Source of the DNA: Kluyvera ascorbata_C
GTDB lineage: Bacteria; Pseudomonadota; Gammaproteobacteria; Enterobacterales; Enterobacteriaceae
Assembly: GCF_044197065.1 (NCBI RefSeq)
Contig: NZ_JBIQOI010000005.1
Span: 124,001-188,000 of the forward strand
Length of the DNA: 64,000 nt
Direction: 5' to 3'
Position 1 is the stretch's first letter, and every line of letters begins with the position of its first letter. Of this stretch, positions 8,620-17,688 are shown one piece after another. The notes below the pieces were generated by a model that made no database searches, was not told where the DNA came from, and saw nothing but the letters and a program-made list of their open reading frames with translations. Made by a program: the position numbers and the translations under genes.

Positions 8620-10133
8620 CCCAGGCCATTATGCTGCAAGGCACCGCCTCTGATGTTGGCAAAAGTATGCTGGTGGCGGGGCTGTGCCGCATTTTTTATC
8701 AGGATGGCCTGCACACCGCGCCGTTTAAATCGCAGAATATGGCGCTTAACTCCGGCATTACCCCGGACGGCAAGGAGATGGGCCGCGCGCAGATTTTTCA
8801 GGCCGAAGCGGCGGGCATTGCGCCGGACGTGCGGATGAACCCGATTCTGCTCAAGCCAACCAGCGACCGCAAAGCGCAGATTGTGCTGATGGGCGAGGTG
8901 GCAACCAGCATGGATGCCGTCAGCTATCACGACTACAAGCCGCGGCTGCGCGAGCAGATTATGACGGTGTACCAGAGCCTGGCGAACGAGTTTGACGTGC
9001 TGGTGCTGGAAGGGGCGGGCAGCCCAGCGGAAATTAACCTGCGCGACCGCGATATCGTCAATATGGGCATGGCCGAGATGGCGCAGTGCCCGGTGATTCT
9101 GGTGGCCGATATCGATCGCGGCGGCGTGTTTGCTTCTATCTACGGCACGCTGGCGTTGTTGCACGAGCACGAACGGGCGCGGGTGAAAGGGGTGATTATC
9201 AATAAGTTTCGCGGCGATGTCTCGCTGCTGCACTCCGGCATTGAACAGATTGAAGCGCTGACTCACGTGCCGGTGCTGGGCGTGATGCCGTGGTTGGAGG
9301 TTGACCTGGAAGATGAGGACGGCGTGGCGCTGCAAAAGGGCAAATACCGCCACGCGGGGGCCTATGAGATTGACGTGGCGGTGGTGCAATTGCCGCATAT
9401 CTCCAACTTCACCGACTTTAACGCGCTGGCGGCCCAGCCGGACGTGCGGGTGCGCTACGTGCGCCATGCGCAAGACTTGTCCGGCGCGGATCTGATTATT
9501 CTGCCGGGCAGCAAAAACACGCTGGGCGATCTGCTGTGGTTACAGGATAGCGGGCTGGCGCATGGGATTTTACTGGCACAGCGTCAGGGCGTGCCGGTGC
9601 TGGGTATCTGCGGCGGCTATCAGATGCTGGGCGATACGCTGATCGATGACGTTGAGTCAGGGTTGGGGACGCTGCCCGGTTTAGGGCTGCTGAACGTGGT
9701 GACGCGCTTTGCGCCGACGAAAACCACCACGCAAGCCACCGCCACGCTCGGCGATGCACTGCCGGGCTGGCTGGCGTCGGTTTCCGCTCTGCCGCTGCGC
9801 GGCTATGAAATTCATATGGGCGAGACGGCTCAGCAGGGCGACTGCCGTGCGCTGATGCAGCTGTGCAAAAACGGCCAGTACAGCGCGGATGGCGCGGTCA
9901 GTGAGGACGGGTTGGTCTTTGGCACCTATCTTCACGGGCTGTTTGATAGCGATGAATTTACCCGTACGCTGGTCAATGGCCTACGTGAGCGTAAAGGACT
10001 GGCGGCGCTGGATAATGATTTTCACTATGCGCGCTATAAGACGCAGCAGTTTGATATTCTGGCGGCATCAATGCGCCAGCATATTGATATTGAAAAGATT
10101 TATACGATTATGCGCGAGCATAAAGAAGCGTAA
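8616..10133 (+). CDS. cbiP: CbiP, adenosylcobyric acid synthase (glutamine-hydrolysing)
   Basis: The 505-residue protein has an N-terminal dethiobiotin-synthetase-like ATPase (LQGTASDVGKSMLVAGL at the start) and a C-terminal class I-type amidotransferase domain. That domain has the nucleophile region VLGICGGYQMLGDTL near residue 330 and the histidine motif GTYLHGLFDSDEF near residue 435. CbiP amidates the b, d, e and g side chains of adenosylcobyrinate a,c-diamide. It is the last cbi gene here. In Salmonella cobU, cobS and cobT follow cbiP; in this window initiator tRNA genes follow instead. Confidence 0.96.
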   Translation: MTQAIMLQGTASDVGKSMLVAGLCRIFYQDGLHTAPFKSQNMALNSGITPDGKEMGRAQIFQAEAAGIAPDVRMNPILLKPTSDRKAQIVLMGEVATSMDAVSYHDYKPRLREQIMTVYQSLANEFDVLVLEGAGSPAEINLRDRDIVNMGMAEMAQCPVILVADIDRGGVFASIYGTLALLHEHERARVKGVIINKFRGDVSLLHSGIEQIEALTHVPVLGVMPWLEVDLEDEDGVALQKGKYRHAGAYEIDVAVVQLPHISNFTDFNALAAQPDVRVRYVRHAQDLSGADLIILPGSKNTLGDLLWLQDSGLAHGILLAQRQGVPVLGICGGYQMLGDTLIDDVESGLGTLPGLGLLNVVTRFAPTKTTTQATATLGDALPGWLASVSALPLRGYEIHMGETAQQGDCRALMQLCKNGQYSADGAVSEDGLVFGTYLHGLFDSDEFTRTLVNGLRERKGLAALDNDFHYARYKTQQFDILAASMRQHIDIEKIYTIMREHKEA

Positions 10134-10195
10134 TTTGTGGGAGTGCGCCATTCGAAATGGGTGGCGTAGATTAGCGGCGAGGGCTGAACGACAGG

Positions 10196-10221
10196 CAAAA
10201 AAAAACACCCATATGGGTGTC
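10196..10221 (-). terminator. Rho-independent terminator of the initiator-tRNA cluster
   Basis: On the minus strand, a perfect hairpin ACACCCATATGGGTGT is followed by an uninterrupted run of T. It lies about ten bases past the 3' end of the last tRNA gene. It is the obvious stop for the tRNA transcript. Read on the plus strand the hairpin is followed by only a weak T tract, so it may only partly stop transcripts arriving from cbiP. Confidence 0.85.
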
Positions 10222-10229
10222 ATTTTAAT

Positions 10230-10306
<77 letters not shown>

Positions 10307-10350
10307 TCCGTCTTTACTCTTCATCGAGTAAACTTGCATCAGATTTTAAT

Positions 10351-10427
<77 letters not shown>

Positions 10428-10475
10428 TCCGTCATTACTCTTCCATCGAGTAACGTTACTGCTTCTGATTTTAAT

Positions 10476-10552
<77 letters not shown>

Positions 10553-10557
10553 TCCGT

Positions 10558-10593
10558 GGATGCGCACTATACTCTGCTCAGCATTTGTTGCAA
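10558..10593 (-). promoter_or_regulatory. Promoter of the initiator-tRNA cluster
   Basis: On the minus strand, a -35 box TTGCAA (10588-10593) and a -10 box TATAGT (10566-10571) are separated by 16 bases. A GCGC discriminator follows, typical of growth-rate and stringently controlled stable-RNA promoters. It lies just upstream of the first tRNA gene. Confidence 0.75.
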
Positions 10594-10759
10594 CCATTTT
10601 TGTGGCAAATCACTCATTTTTTTATAACTTGTGCGTATATGGCGCAATTTGCGTTTTTTTTGTGCGAATTGGTAACTGGGCTTCGCGTTCGCATTTCAAT
10701 ACCCCTGGGGGTTTGTTATCTTCACCGGGCACTTTCGAAAATGCGGAATACAAAACACT

Positions 10760-11857
10760 ATGAAAGGACGTTGGGCCAAATATGTGGCAACGGGCGCACT
10801 GCTGGCAATGCTGGCCGCCTGTTCGTCAAAACCGACCGATCGCGGTCAACAGTATAAAGACGGGAAACTCACCCAGCCTTTCTCACTCGTGAATCAACCT
10901 GATGCCGTCGGCGCGCCAATCAATGCGGGCGACTTTGCGCAGCAGTTAAATGAGATTCGTAACGCCTCTCCGCGCCTGTACGGCAACCAGAGCAACCTTT
11001 ATAGCGCCGTGCAGCAGTGGCTGATGGCCGGTGGCGACACCCGCACCATGCGCCAGTACGGCATTGATGCCTGGCAGATGGAAGGGACCGACAACTACGG
11101 TAACGTGCAGTTTACCGGTTACTACACGCCGGTTGTGCAGGCACGCCATACGCGCCAGGGCGAATTCCAGTACCCTATCTACCGTATGCCGCCTAAACGC
11201 GGCAAGCTGCCGTCCCGCGCCAGTATTTATGCCGGTGGGCTGAGCGATAACTACATACTGGCCTACAGTAATTCGCTGATGGATAACTTCATCATGGACG
11301 TGCAGGGCAGCGGCTATATTGATTTCGGTGATGGTTCTCCGCTGAACTTCTTTAGCTACGCCGGCAAAAACGGCTGGGCGTATAAAAGCATCGGCAAGGT
11401 GCTTATCGATCGCGGCGAAGTGAAGCGCGAAGATATGTCGATGCAGGCGATCCGCCACTGGGGCGAAACCCACAGCGAAGCGGAAGTCCGCGAGCTGCTG
11501 GAGCAGAACCCGTCATTCGTCTTCTTTAAACCGCAGTCGTTTGCGCCGGTAAAAGGCGCTAGCGCCGTGCCGCTGATTGGCCGCGCTTCTGTGGCGTCTG
11601 ACCGCAGCATCATTCCGCCGGGCACCACGCTGCTGGCTGAAGTGCCGCAGCTCGATAACAACGGTAAGTTTAACGGCCAGTACGAGCTGCGCCTGATGGT
11701 GGCGCTGGACGTCGGCGGCGCGATTAAAGGCCAGCACTTCGACATCTATCAGGGCATTGGCCCGGATGCCGGGCATCGTGCGGGCTGGTATAATCACTAC
11801 GGCCGCGTATGGGTGCTGAAGACTGCATCCAACGGCGGGAATGTGTTTAGCGGCTAG
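10760..11857 (+). CDS. mltA: MltA, membrane-bound lytic murein transglycosylase A
   Basis: The 365-residue lipoprotein has a signal peptide ending in the lipobox LAAC, with lipidated Cys at residue 21. It also has the MltA core (VQFTGYYTPVVQARHTRQGEFQYPIY near 118-140) and the C-terminal 3D domain with LMVALDVGGAIKGQHFDIYQG. That last motif holds the catalytic aspartate known from E. coli MltA. The enzyme cleaves peptidoglycan glycan strands to 1,6-anhydromuropeptides at the outer membrane. The length equals that of the E. coli protein. It is divergent from the tRNA-fMet cluster. Confidence 0.97.
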   Translation: MKGRWAKYVATGALLAMLAACSSKPTDRGQQYKDGKLTQPFSLVNQPDAVGAPINAGDFAQQLNEIRNASPRLYGNQSNLYSAVQQWLMAGGDTRTMRQYGIDAWQMEGTDNYGNVQFTGYYTPVVQARHTRQGEFQYPIYRMPPKRGKLPSRASIYAGGLSDNYILAYSNSLMDNFIMDVQGSGYIDFGDGSPLNFFSYAGKNGWAYKSIGKVLIDRGEVKREDMSMQAIRHWGETHSEAEVRELLEQNPSFVFFKPQSFAPVKGASAVPLIGRASVASDRSIIPPGTTLLAEVPQLDNNGKFNGQYELRLMVALDVGGAIKGQHFDIYQGIGPDAGHRAGWYNHYGRVWVLKTASNGGNVFSG

Positions 11858-11930
11858 TTGCCGGATGGCGCTTCGCTTATCCGGCCTACATGATTGAGTA
11901 GGCCTGATAAGGCGTAGCCGCCATCAGGCA
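11858..11930 (+). repeat. REP pair (BIME) between mltA and tcdA
   Basis: Two REP units occur. The first is TTGCCGGATGGCG...ATCCGGCCTAC (11858-11889). The second, in opposite orientation, is GTAGGCCTGATAAGG...GCCATCAGGCA (11898-11930). Each folds into an imperfect hairpin. They lie directly after the mltA stop and can protect the 3' end or stop transcription. Confidence 0.9.
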
Positions 11931-11965
11931 GTCATATCGCGCGATCTTTATGAATTTGAGGTTTT

Positions 11966-12778
11966 ATGTCTGTGGTTATCAGTGACGCCTGGCGCCAGCG
12001 TTTTGGCGGCACGGCACGTTTGTACGGTGAAAAAGCGCTGCAGGTCTTTGCTGACGCGCACGTGTGCGTGGTTGGTATTGGCGGCGTAGGCAGTTGGGCG
12101 GCGGAAGCGCTGGCGCGTACCGGCATCGGTGCGATTACGCTTATCGACATGGATGACGTGTGCGTCACCAACACCAACCGTCAGATCCACGCGCTTGGCG
12201 GCAACGTCGGGCTGGCGAAAGCGGAAGTGATGGCCGAGCGTATCCGTCAGATAAACCCCGAGTGCCGCGTCACCGTGGTGGACGATTTCGTCACGCCGGA
12301 TAACGTCGCCGAGTACATGGGCGCAGGTTACAGTTATGTGGTGGATGCTATCGACAGCATTCGCCCGAAAGCTGCGCTGATTGCCTACTGCCGTCGCTAT
12401 AAAGTCCCGCTGATTACCACCGGCGGCGCGGGCGGGCAGATTGACCCAACGCAAATTCAGGTAAGCGATCTGGCGAAAACCATTCAGGACCCGCTAGCGG
12501 CGAAGCTGCGCGAGCGGCTGAAAAGCGATTTTGGCGTGGTGAAGAACAGCAAAGGTAAGCTCGGCGTTGACTGCGTGTTCTCAACCGAGGCGCTGGTGTA
12601 TCCGCAGGCGGACGGTTCGGTCTGTGCCATGAAAAGCACGGCGGAAGGGCCGAAGCGCATGGACTGTGCCGCTGGATTCGGCGCGGCGACCATGGTCACC
12701 GCCACCTTTGGCTTCGTGGCGGTTTCCCATGCGCTGAAGAAAATGCTCGCAAAAGCGGAGCGTCAGGCCAGCGTCTGA
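11966..12778 (+). CDS. tcdA: TcdA (CsdL), tRNA threonylcarbamoyladenosine dehydratase
   Basis: The 270-residue E1-like protein has the ATP-binding motif VVGIGGVGSWAAEALARTGI near residue 33 and DMDDVCVTNTNRQ near residue 62. It also has TTGGAGGQIDPTQI in the middle. TcdA uses ATP to cyclise t6A37 to the hydantoin form ct6A in ANN-decoding tRNAs. It works with the sulfur-transfer partners CsdA and CsdE, encoded next to it on the opposite strand. The last 16 bases overlap the csdE 3' end in antisense. Confidence 0.96.
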   Translation: MSVVISDAWRQRFGGTARLYGEKALQVFADAHVCVVGIGGVGSWAAEALARTGIGAITLIDMDDVCVTNTNRQIHALGGNVGLAKAEVMAERIRQINPECRVTVVDDFVTPDNVAEYMGAGYSYVVDAIDSIRPKAALIAYCRRYKVPLITTGGAGGQIDPTQIQVSDLAKTIQDPLAAKLRERLKSDFGVVKNSKGKLGVDCVFSTEALVYPQADGSVCAMKSTAEGPKRMDCAAGFGAATMVTATFGFVAVSHALKKMLAKAERQASV

Positions 12779-13212
12779 CGCGCGGCTTCCCTCATCGCCT
12801 CGCCGAGGGCCGTCAGGCCCTGGCTGCGCGAGGCGCTCAGTTGACCGCGCAGCCCCAGTTCATCGAACAGGTTGAGCGGATCGTCTGCCAGAATCTCTGC
12901 CGGCTGTTTACCTTCCGCAGCCGTCAGCAGCACGGCCAGCAGGCCGCGTACAATCCTTCCTTCGCTATCGCCAAAGAAGTGCAGCGCCCCGTCAGGAGTC
13001 TGGGTATAGCCCAGCCAGACGCGGTTTTCGCAGCCGGGAATTTCGCGCGCCTGCGCTTTAAGTTCGTCCGACAGTGCCGGAAGCTGTTTTCCTAATAGGA
13101 TCAACTGGCGGTATTTCTCTTCCCACTGCGAAAGCGCCGCAAATTGTTTTCGTAACGTTTCAGGCGTTACGGTGGTGCCGAACGGGTGTCCGGCGAGTGA
13201 AGGCGTCGTCAT
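12763..13212 (-). CDS. csdE: CsdE, sulfur acceptor protein of CsdA
   Basis: The 149-residue SufE-family protein has its conserved cysteine at residue 61 in REIPGCENRVWLG. CsdE accepts persulfide sulfur from the cysteine desulfurase CsdA. It is linked to TcdA through the shared neighbourhood and reported interaction in E. coli. The start codon overlaps the csdA stop by one base, indicating coupling. Its 3' end overlaps tcdA by 16 bases on the other strand. Confidence 0.96.
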   Translation of the reverse strand: MTTPSLAGHPFGTTVTPETLRKQFAALSQWEEKYRQLILLGKQLPALSDELKAQAREIPGCENRVWLGYTQTPDGALHFFGDSEGRIVRGLLAVLLTAAEGKQPAEILADDPLNLFDELGLRGQLSASRSQGLTALGEAMREAARQTLA

Positions 13213-14417
13213 TAATCCACCAGAAGTTCGAGCGCACGATCGACCGCGCTGACCAGCGCGTGTACATCGTCCTGAGTGTTATAAGGAGCAAACGAGGCGC
13301 GTAGCGTACCGCTTACGCCCATCGCCGCCAGCAGTGGCTGAGCGCAGTGTTGACCGGCACGCAGCGCAATGCCGTATTCCGCCAGCAGCGTCACCATATC
13401 GCTGTGGTGAACACCTTTAAAATCAAAAGCTAATAGACTGGAATCCTGGCAGCGGAAGGAGCGGAAGCCAGGTCGTTTTGCCAGCTCTTCTTCGGCAAGC
13501 GTCGCCAGACCCCGGCTCCAGGATTCAGCCTGTACCATGTCGATATCGGACAGCCACTCCAGCGCCGCGCTAAGGCCAATCACCCCGGCAACGTTTGGCG
13601 TACCGGCCTCCAGGCGATAGGGAACCGGCTGAGTGGTGAAACCATCGAAGGTCACTTCGCTAATCATCTTGCCGCCGCCGAGCCACGGCGTCATGGCGTC
13701 GAGCAGCTCGCTTTTGCCGTACAGCGCGCCGATGCCGGTTGGCCCGTAAAGCTTATGGCCGGAGAAGGCGTAAAAGTCGATATCCAGCGCCTGCACGTCC
13801 GCCGGGAAGTGGACGGCGCCCTGTGCGCCATCGACCATCACCACCATATCCGCCTGATGGGCGAGGGTGATTGCGCGGGACAGATTCGGGCAGCCGCCGG
13901 TGACGTTGGACATTTGCCCCAGCGCCAGAATGCGGCTGCGTGGGGTAATCAACTCCGTAAGTTGTTCAACATCGGGCAGGCGGTCAGCGCCCAGCGGTAG
14001 CCGAACAATCTTCGCGCCGGTCTGTTCGGCCACCATCAGCCACGGCACCAGGTTGGCGTGGTGCTCGGCGACGCTGACGATGATTTCATCGCCCGGCTGC
14101 AGGCGCGGGCGCGCATAGCACTGAGCTACCATGTTGATGGCTTCGGTGGTGCCGCGCGTCCAGACGATATCCTTGCCGCTCGGCGCATTGAGCCAACCGG
14201 CGACCTGGTCGCGGGCGGCTTCATAGCGCGCGGTCAGGCGCTGCGCTTCGGCAAACTGGCTGCGGTGGACGTTACCCGCGCTCAGCGAGTAGAAATTTGT
14301 GGTCGCCTCAATAACCGCCTGCGGCTTTAACGCGGTGGCGGCGCTATCAAGGTACACCCCGGCATCATGCAGGGCAGGAAACTGGGTGCGAAACTGCGCG
14401 GGAGAGAAGACGTTCAT
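13212..14417 (-). CDS. csdA: CsdA, cysteine desulfurase
   Basis: The 401-residue PLP enzyme belongs to the group II (SufS-like) desulfurases. Visible motifs are VAEHHANLVPW near residue 120, the PLP-lysine region FYAFSGHKLYGPTG near residue 220, and the persulfide cysteine in RAGQHCAQPLL near residue 358. It removes sulfur from cysteine and passes it to CsdE. ATG 14417 (MNVFSPAQFRTQFP) was chosen over an in-frame extension to 14483, because it gives exactly the E. coli length. Confidence 0.97.
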   Translation of the reverse strand: MNVFSPAQFRTQFPALHDAGVYLDSAATALKPQAVIEATTNFYSLSAGNVHRSQFAEAQRLTARYEAARDQVAGWLNAPSGKDIVWTRGTTEAINMVAQCYARPRLQPGDEIIVSVAEHHANLVPWLMVAEQTGAKIVRLPLGADRLPDVEQLTELITPRSRILALGQMSNVTGGCPNLSRAITLAHQADMVVMVDGAQGAVHFPADVQALDIDFYAFSGHKLYGPTGIGALYGKSELLDAMTPWLGGGKMISEVTFDGFTTQPVPYRLEAGTPNVAGVIGLSAALEWLSDIDMVQAESWSRGLATLAEEELAKRPGFRSFRCQDSSLLAFDFKGVHHSDMVTLLAEYGIALRAGQHCAQPLLAAMGVSGTLRASFAPYNTQDDVHALVSAVDRALELLVD

Positions 14418-14609
14418 GGGATTCCTCATATCAATAAGGAGATCGTCGCGCAAAATGTGCGTTGTGACAAGGCTTGTGCTCAAGGTGGGAAAGTTCTGGA
14501 AATTCAGACGAAGCGACGACAGTGTCTTATGCTGTTAAGTGTTGGGGAGAAATTAATCCCTGTTGTTAATCTTGTACTGAATAGCATAAGTCGCTTTAAG
14601 GAGAAGAAG

Positions 14610-14837
14610 ATGAAAAAGACTGCCGCCATTATCTCTGCTTGTATGTTCACTTTCGCGTTAAGCGCCTGCGCTGGACCTAACTACGTGATACACACCAATG
14701 ATGGCCGGAGCATCGTTTCTGAGGGTAAACCGCAGACGGATAACGATACCGGATTGATTTCGTATAAAGATGCGAACGGTGTGAAACAGCAGATTAACCA
14801 CAGCGAAGTGAAAGAGATGGTTGCGCTGGAGAAATAA
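14610..14837 (+). CDS. ygdI: YgdI, small DUF903 lipoprotein
   Basis: The 75-residue protein has a signal peptide with lipobox LSAC (lipidated Cys20), followed by the short beta-rich DUF903 fold containing YVIHTNDGRSIVSEGKPQ. ATG 14610 follows AAGGAGAAGAAG, a strong ribosome-binding site. The role of YgdI-type lipoproteins is unknown. Length and position between csdA and gcvB match E. coli. Confidence 0.93.
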   Translation: MKKTAAIISACMFTFALSACAGPNYVIHTNDGRSIVSEGKPQTDNDTGLISYKDANGVKQQINHSEVKEMVALEK

Positions 14838-14855
14838 AGTCGCGATCGTCCAGAC

Positions 14856-15062
14856 AAAAAAAAGCACCGCAATAAGGCGGTGCTACATTAATCACTATGG
14901 ACAGACAGGGTAAATGTACAGGAAGTGAAAAAGGGTAGCCTTGCTACCGTGATCTGAATTGCAGACCAATTGCAAACACAACAACACAACATCACAACCG
15001 TAAGCCAAAAGCCCTTCAGAACACGCATTCCAAAAAAAGCTTCTCGTTCCGGCTCAGGAAGT
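14856..15062 (-). ncRNA. gcvB: GcvB, Hfq-dependent small RNA
   Basis: Read on the minus strand the RNA begins ACTTCCTGAGCCGGAACG. It contains the G/U-rich R1 targeting region (GTGATGTTGTGTTGTTGTG) and ends with the terminator AGCACCGC...GCGGTGCT followed by eight T, about 207 bases in all. GcvB represses many amino-acid and peptide transporter mRNAs and is switched on by GcvA when glycine is plentiful. It is divergent from gcvA, as in E. coli. A 69-codon frame over this region is incidental. Confidence 0.96.
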
Positions 15063-15140
15063 GCCGCCATGATAGGTATTTGCTGGTAGAAGCTCAACGG
15101 ACAAATTATAATGGCTCAGATAAAAAAAACTAATAGGTTA
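15062..15140 (-). promoter_or_regulatory. gcvB promoter and GcvA-box region
   Basis: On the minus strand a -35 box TTGAGC (15092-15097) and a -10 box TATCAT (15069-15074) are separated by 17 bases and place the GcvB start near 15062. A CTAAT pentamer, the core of the GcvA box, occurs at 15130-15134 on the plus strand. The divergent gcvA/gcvB intergenic region is where GcvA is known to act. Confidence 0.7.
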
Positions 15141-15190
15141 ACCATTGTTTCCTATTTGTTAAAATCAATTAACAATTGAGTTCTGGGACC

Positions 15191-16108
15191 ATGTCAAAGC
15201 GTTTGCCACCTCTTAATGCATTACGTGTATTTGATGCAGCTGCACGCCATTTAAGCTTCACTCGTGCGGCCGACGAGCTTTTTGTGACGCAGGCCGCAGT
15301 AAGCCACCAAATCAAGTCTCTTGAGGATTTTCTGGGGTTGAAGCTGTTCCGGCGGCGCAACCGTTCTCTGCTTTTGACCGAAGAAGGGCAGAGCTATTTT
15401 CAGGATATCAAAGAGATCTTTTCGCAATTAACGGAGGCAACGCGTAAACTACAGGCACGGAGCGCGAAAGGGGCGTTAACCGTCAGTTTATTGCCCAGTT
15501 TTGCCATTCAGTGGCTGGTGCCGCGTCTCTCAAGCTTTAACTCAGCTTATCCGGGAATTGATGTCAGAATCCAGGCCGTAGACCGTCAGGAAGATAAGCT
15601 GGCGGACGATGTCGACGTGGCGATTTTTTATGGCCGCGGCAACTGGCCGGGGCTGCGTGTGGAAAAACTGTACGCCGAGTATCTGCTCCCCGTCTGTTCC
15701 CCGCTGCTGCTGACCGGTGATAAAGCGTTAAAAACGCCCGCTGACCTGGCAAAACACACGCTGCTGCACGATGCTTCCCGCCGCGACTGGCAAACGTATA
15801 CGCGCCAGCTGGGGCTCACTCACATCAACGTACAACAGGGACCGATCTTCAGCCATAGCGCCATGGTGCTACAGGCTGCCATCCACGGACAGGGGGTTGC
15901 GCTCGCGAATAACGTGATGGCGCAGTCGGAAATTGAGGCAGGCCGTCTGGTGTGCCCGTTTAATGATGTTCTGGTCAGTAAGAATGCGTTTTATCTGGTT
16001 TGTCATGACAGTCAGGCTGAACTGGGTAAAATAGCGGCCTTTCGTCAGTGGATTCTGGCGAAAGCGGCGAATGAACAAGAGACGTTCCGTTTCCGTTACG
16101 AACAATAA
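15191..16108 (+). CDS. gcvA: GcvA, LysR-type regulator of glycine cleavage and gcvB
   Basis: The 305-residue LysR-family protein has a helix-turn-helix at residues 18-40 (FTRAADELFVTQAAVSHQIK) and a substrate-binding effector domain. GcvA activates gcvTHP and gcvB when glycine is abundant, and represses with GcvR otherwise. The ATG at 15191 (MSKRLPPLNALRVFD) gives the E. coli length. A TTG five codons upstream is possible but lacks support. Confidence 0.97.
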   Translation: MSKRLPPLNALRVFDAAARHLSFTRAADELFVTQAAVSHQIKSLEDFLGLKLFRRRNRSLLLTEEGQSYFQDIKEIFSQLTEATRKLQARSAKGALTVSLLPSFAIQWLVPRLSSFNSAYPGIDVRIQAVDRQEDKLADDVDVAIFYGRGNWPGLRVEKLYAEYLLPVCSPLLLTGDKALKTPADLAKHTLLHDASRRDWQTYTRQLGLTHINVQQGPIFSHSAMVLQAAIHGQGVALANNVMAQSEIEAGRLVCPFNDVLVSKNAFYLVCHDSQAELGKIAAFRQWILAKAANEQETFRFRYEQ

Positions 16109-16127
16109 ATGAATTTAGGGTAATACC

Positions 16128-16523
16128 ATGACCAGCCGTTTTATGCTGATTTTTGCCGCAATCAGTGGCTTTATCTTTGTCGCACTGGGCGCGTTTGGCG
16201 CGCACGTGCTGAGTAAATCGTTGGGCGTTGTCGAAATGGGTTGGATCCAGACCGGTCTGGAATATCAGGCATTTCACACGTTGGCGATTTTCGGACTGGC
16301 GGTCGCGATGCAGCGCCGCATTAGTATCTGGTTCTACTGGAGCAGCGTATTTCTGGCGCTGGGTACCGTGATGTTCAGCGGTAGCCTGTACTGCCTGGCG
16401 CTCTCTCATTTACGCCTGTGGGCGTATGTTACCCCGGTGGGCGGCGTCAGCTTCCTTGCCGGTTGGGTTTTGATGTTGATTGGTGCCATTCGACTTAAGC
16501 GTAAGGGTGTTGTTCATGAATAA
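16128..16523 (+). CDS. ygdD: YgdD, DUF423 inner-membrane protein
   Basis: The 131-residue protein is hydrophobic, with about four membrane helices, among them FMLIFAAISGFIFVALGAFG at the start and FLAGWVLMLIGAIRL near the end. The conserved GAFGAHVL of the DUF423 family is present. Its function is not established. It overlaps rlmM by eight bases, so the two are probably co-transcribed after gcvA. Confidence 0.93.
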   Translation: MTSRFMLIFAAISGFIFVALGAFGAHVLSKSLGVVEMGWIQTGLEYQAFHTLAIFGLAVAMQRRISIWFYWSSVFLALGTVMFSGSLYCLALSHLRLWAYVTPVGGVSFLAGWVLMLIGAIRLKRKGVVHE

Positions 16524-17616
16524 GGTTGTGCTGTATTGCCGCCCTGGGTTTGAGAAAGAGTGTGCTGCGGAAATTACCGATAAAGCCGGTCGCCGCGAAG
16601 TGTTTGGCTTTGCGCGCGTCAAAGATGACTCGGGCTATGTGATTTTTGAATGCTATCAGGACGGCGATGCCGATAAGCTTGCCCGTGAACTGCCATTCAG
16701 TTCATTAGTGTTTGCCCGTCAGATGATTGTGGTCGGAGAGCTGTTAAAACATTTACCGGCAGAAGATCGCGTGACGCCCGTTGTTGGGATGTTACAAGGC
16801 GTCGTGGAAAAGGGCGGCGATCTGCGTGTGGAAGTGGCGGACACCAACGAAAGCAAAGAGCTGCTGAAGTTCTGCCGTAAGTTCACCGTGCCGCTGCGCG
16901 CTGCGCTGCGTGAAGCTAACGTGCTGGCGTCGTACGAGACCACCAAGCGTCCGGTGGTGCACGTGTTCTTTATCGCGCCGGGCTGCTGCTATACCGGGTA
17001 CTCCTATAGCAACAACAACTCGCCGTTCTACATGGGGATTCCGCGCCTGAAGTTCCCGGCAGATGCCCCAAGCCGCTCAACGCTGAAGCTGGAAGAGGCG
17101 TTCCACGTCTTTATTCCTGCCGACGAGTGGGACGAGCGTCTGGCTAACGGTATGTATGCGGTCGATCTGGGCGCGTGCCCTGGCGGCTGGACCTATCAGC
17201 TGGTGAAACGCAACATGTGGGTTTCCTCCGTGGATAACGGCCCGATGGCGCAAAGCCTGATGGACACCGGCCAGGTAACCTGGCTGCGTGAAGATGGTTT
17301 CCGCTATCGCCCAACCCGCAACAACATCTCGTGGATGGTGTGCGATATGGTGGAGCGTCCGGCGAAGGTTGCCGCGCTGATGGCTGAATGGTTGGTTAAC
17401 GGCTGGTGCCGTGAGACTATTTTTAACCTGAAGCTGCCAATGAAAAAGCGTTATGAAGAGCTGTCGAATAACCTCGCGTATATCCAGGAAAAATTGGATG
17501 AGCACGGGATTAATGCGCAGATTCAGGCGCGTCAACTGTACCACGACCGTGAAGAAGTAACCGTTCACATTCGCCGTCTGTGGGCTGCCGTTGGTGGTCG
17601 TCTCGACGAGCGTTAA
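16516..17616 (+). CDS. rlmM: RlmM, 23S rRNA 2'-O-ribose C2498 methyltransferase
   Basis: The 366-residue protein has an N-terminal THUMP-like region and a C-terminal Rossmann methyltransferase domain with VDLGACPGGWTYQLVKR near residue 216. The catalytic K-D-K-E-type residues expected of RrmJ-like ribose methylases would lie after this. It modifies C2498 of 23S rRNA with SAM. ATG 16516 (MNKVVLYCRPGFEKEC) overlaps the ygdD end and gives the E. coli length. A REP hairpin follows the stop. Confidence 0.96.
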   Translation: MNKVVLYCRPGFEKECAAEITDKAGRREVFGFARVKDDSGYVIFECYQDGDADKLARELPFSSLVFARQMIVVGELLKHLPAEDRVTPVVGMLQGVVEKGGDLRVEVADTNESKELLKFCRKFTVPLRAALREANVLASYETTKRPVVHVFFIAPGCCYTGYSYSNNNSPFYMGIPRLKFPADAPSRSTLKLEEAFHVFIPADEWDERLANGMYAVDLGACPGGWTYQLVKRNMWVSSVDNGPMAQSLMDTGQVTWLREDGFRYRPTRNNISWMVCDMVERPAKVAALMAEWLVNGWCRETIFNLKLPMKKRYEELSNNLAYIQEKLDEHGINAQIQARQLYHDREEVTVHIRRLWAAVGGRLDER

Positions 17617-17644
17617 TAACGCATAACCCGGTCAAATGTGATTT

Positions 17645-17679
17645 GTAGGCCGGATAAGGCTTTGCCTTATCCGGCCTAC
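17645..17679 (+). repeat. REP element between rlmM and xni
   Basis: This near-perfect palindrome GTAGGCCGGATAAGG...CCTTATCCGGCCTAC lies between the convergent rlmM and xni genes. It can fold in transcripts from both strands and probably serves as a 3' boundary for both. Confidence 0.9.
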
Positions 17680-17688
17680 GTCATTACG

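Noticed and set aside
14888..15097. A 69-codon frame on the minus strand beside ygdI
   Set aside because: It lies almost wholly within the small RNA GcvB and has no separate support.
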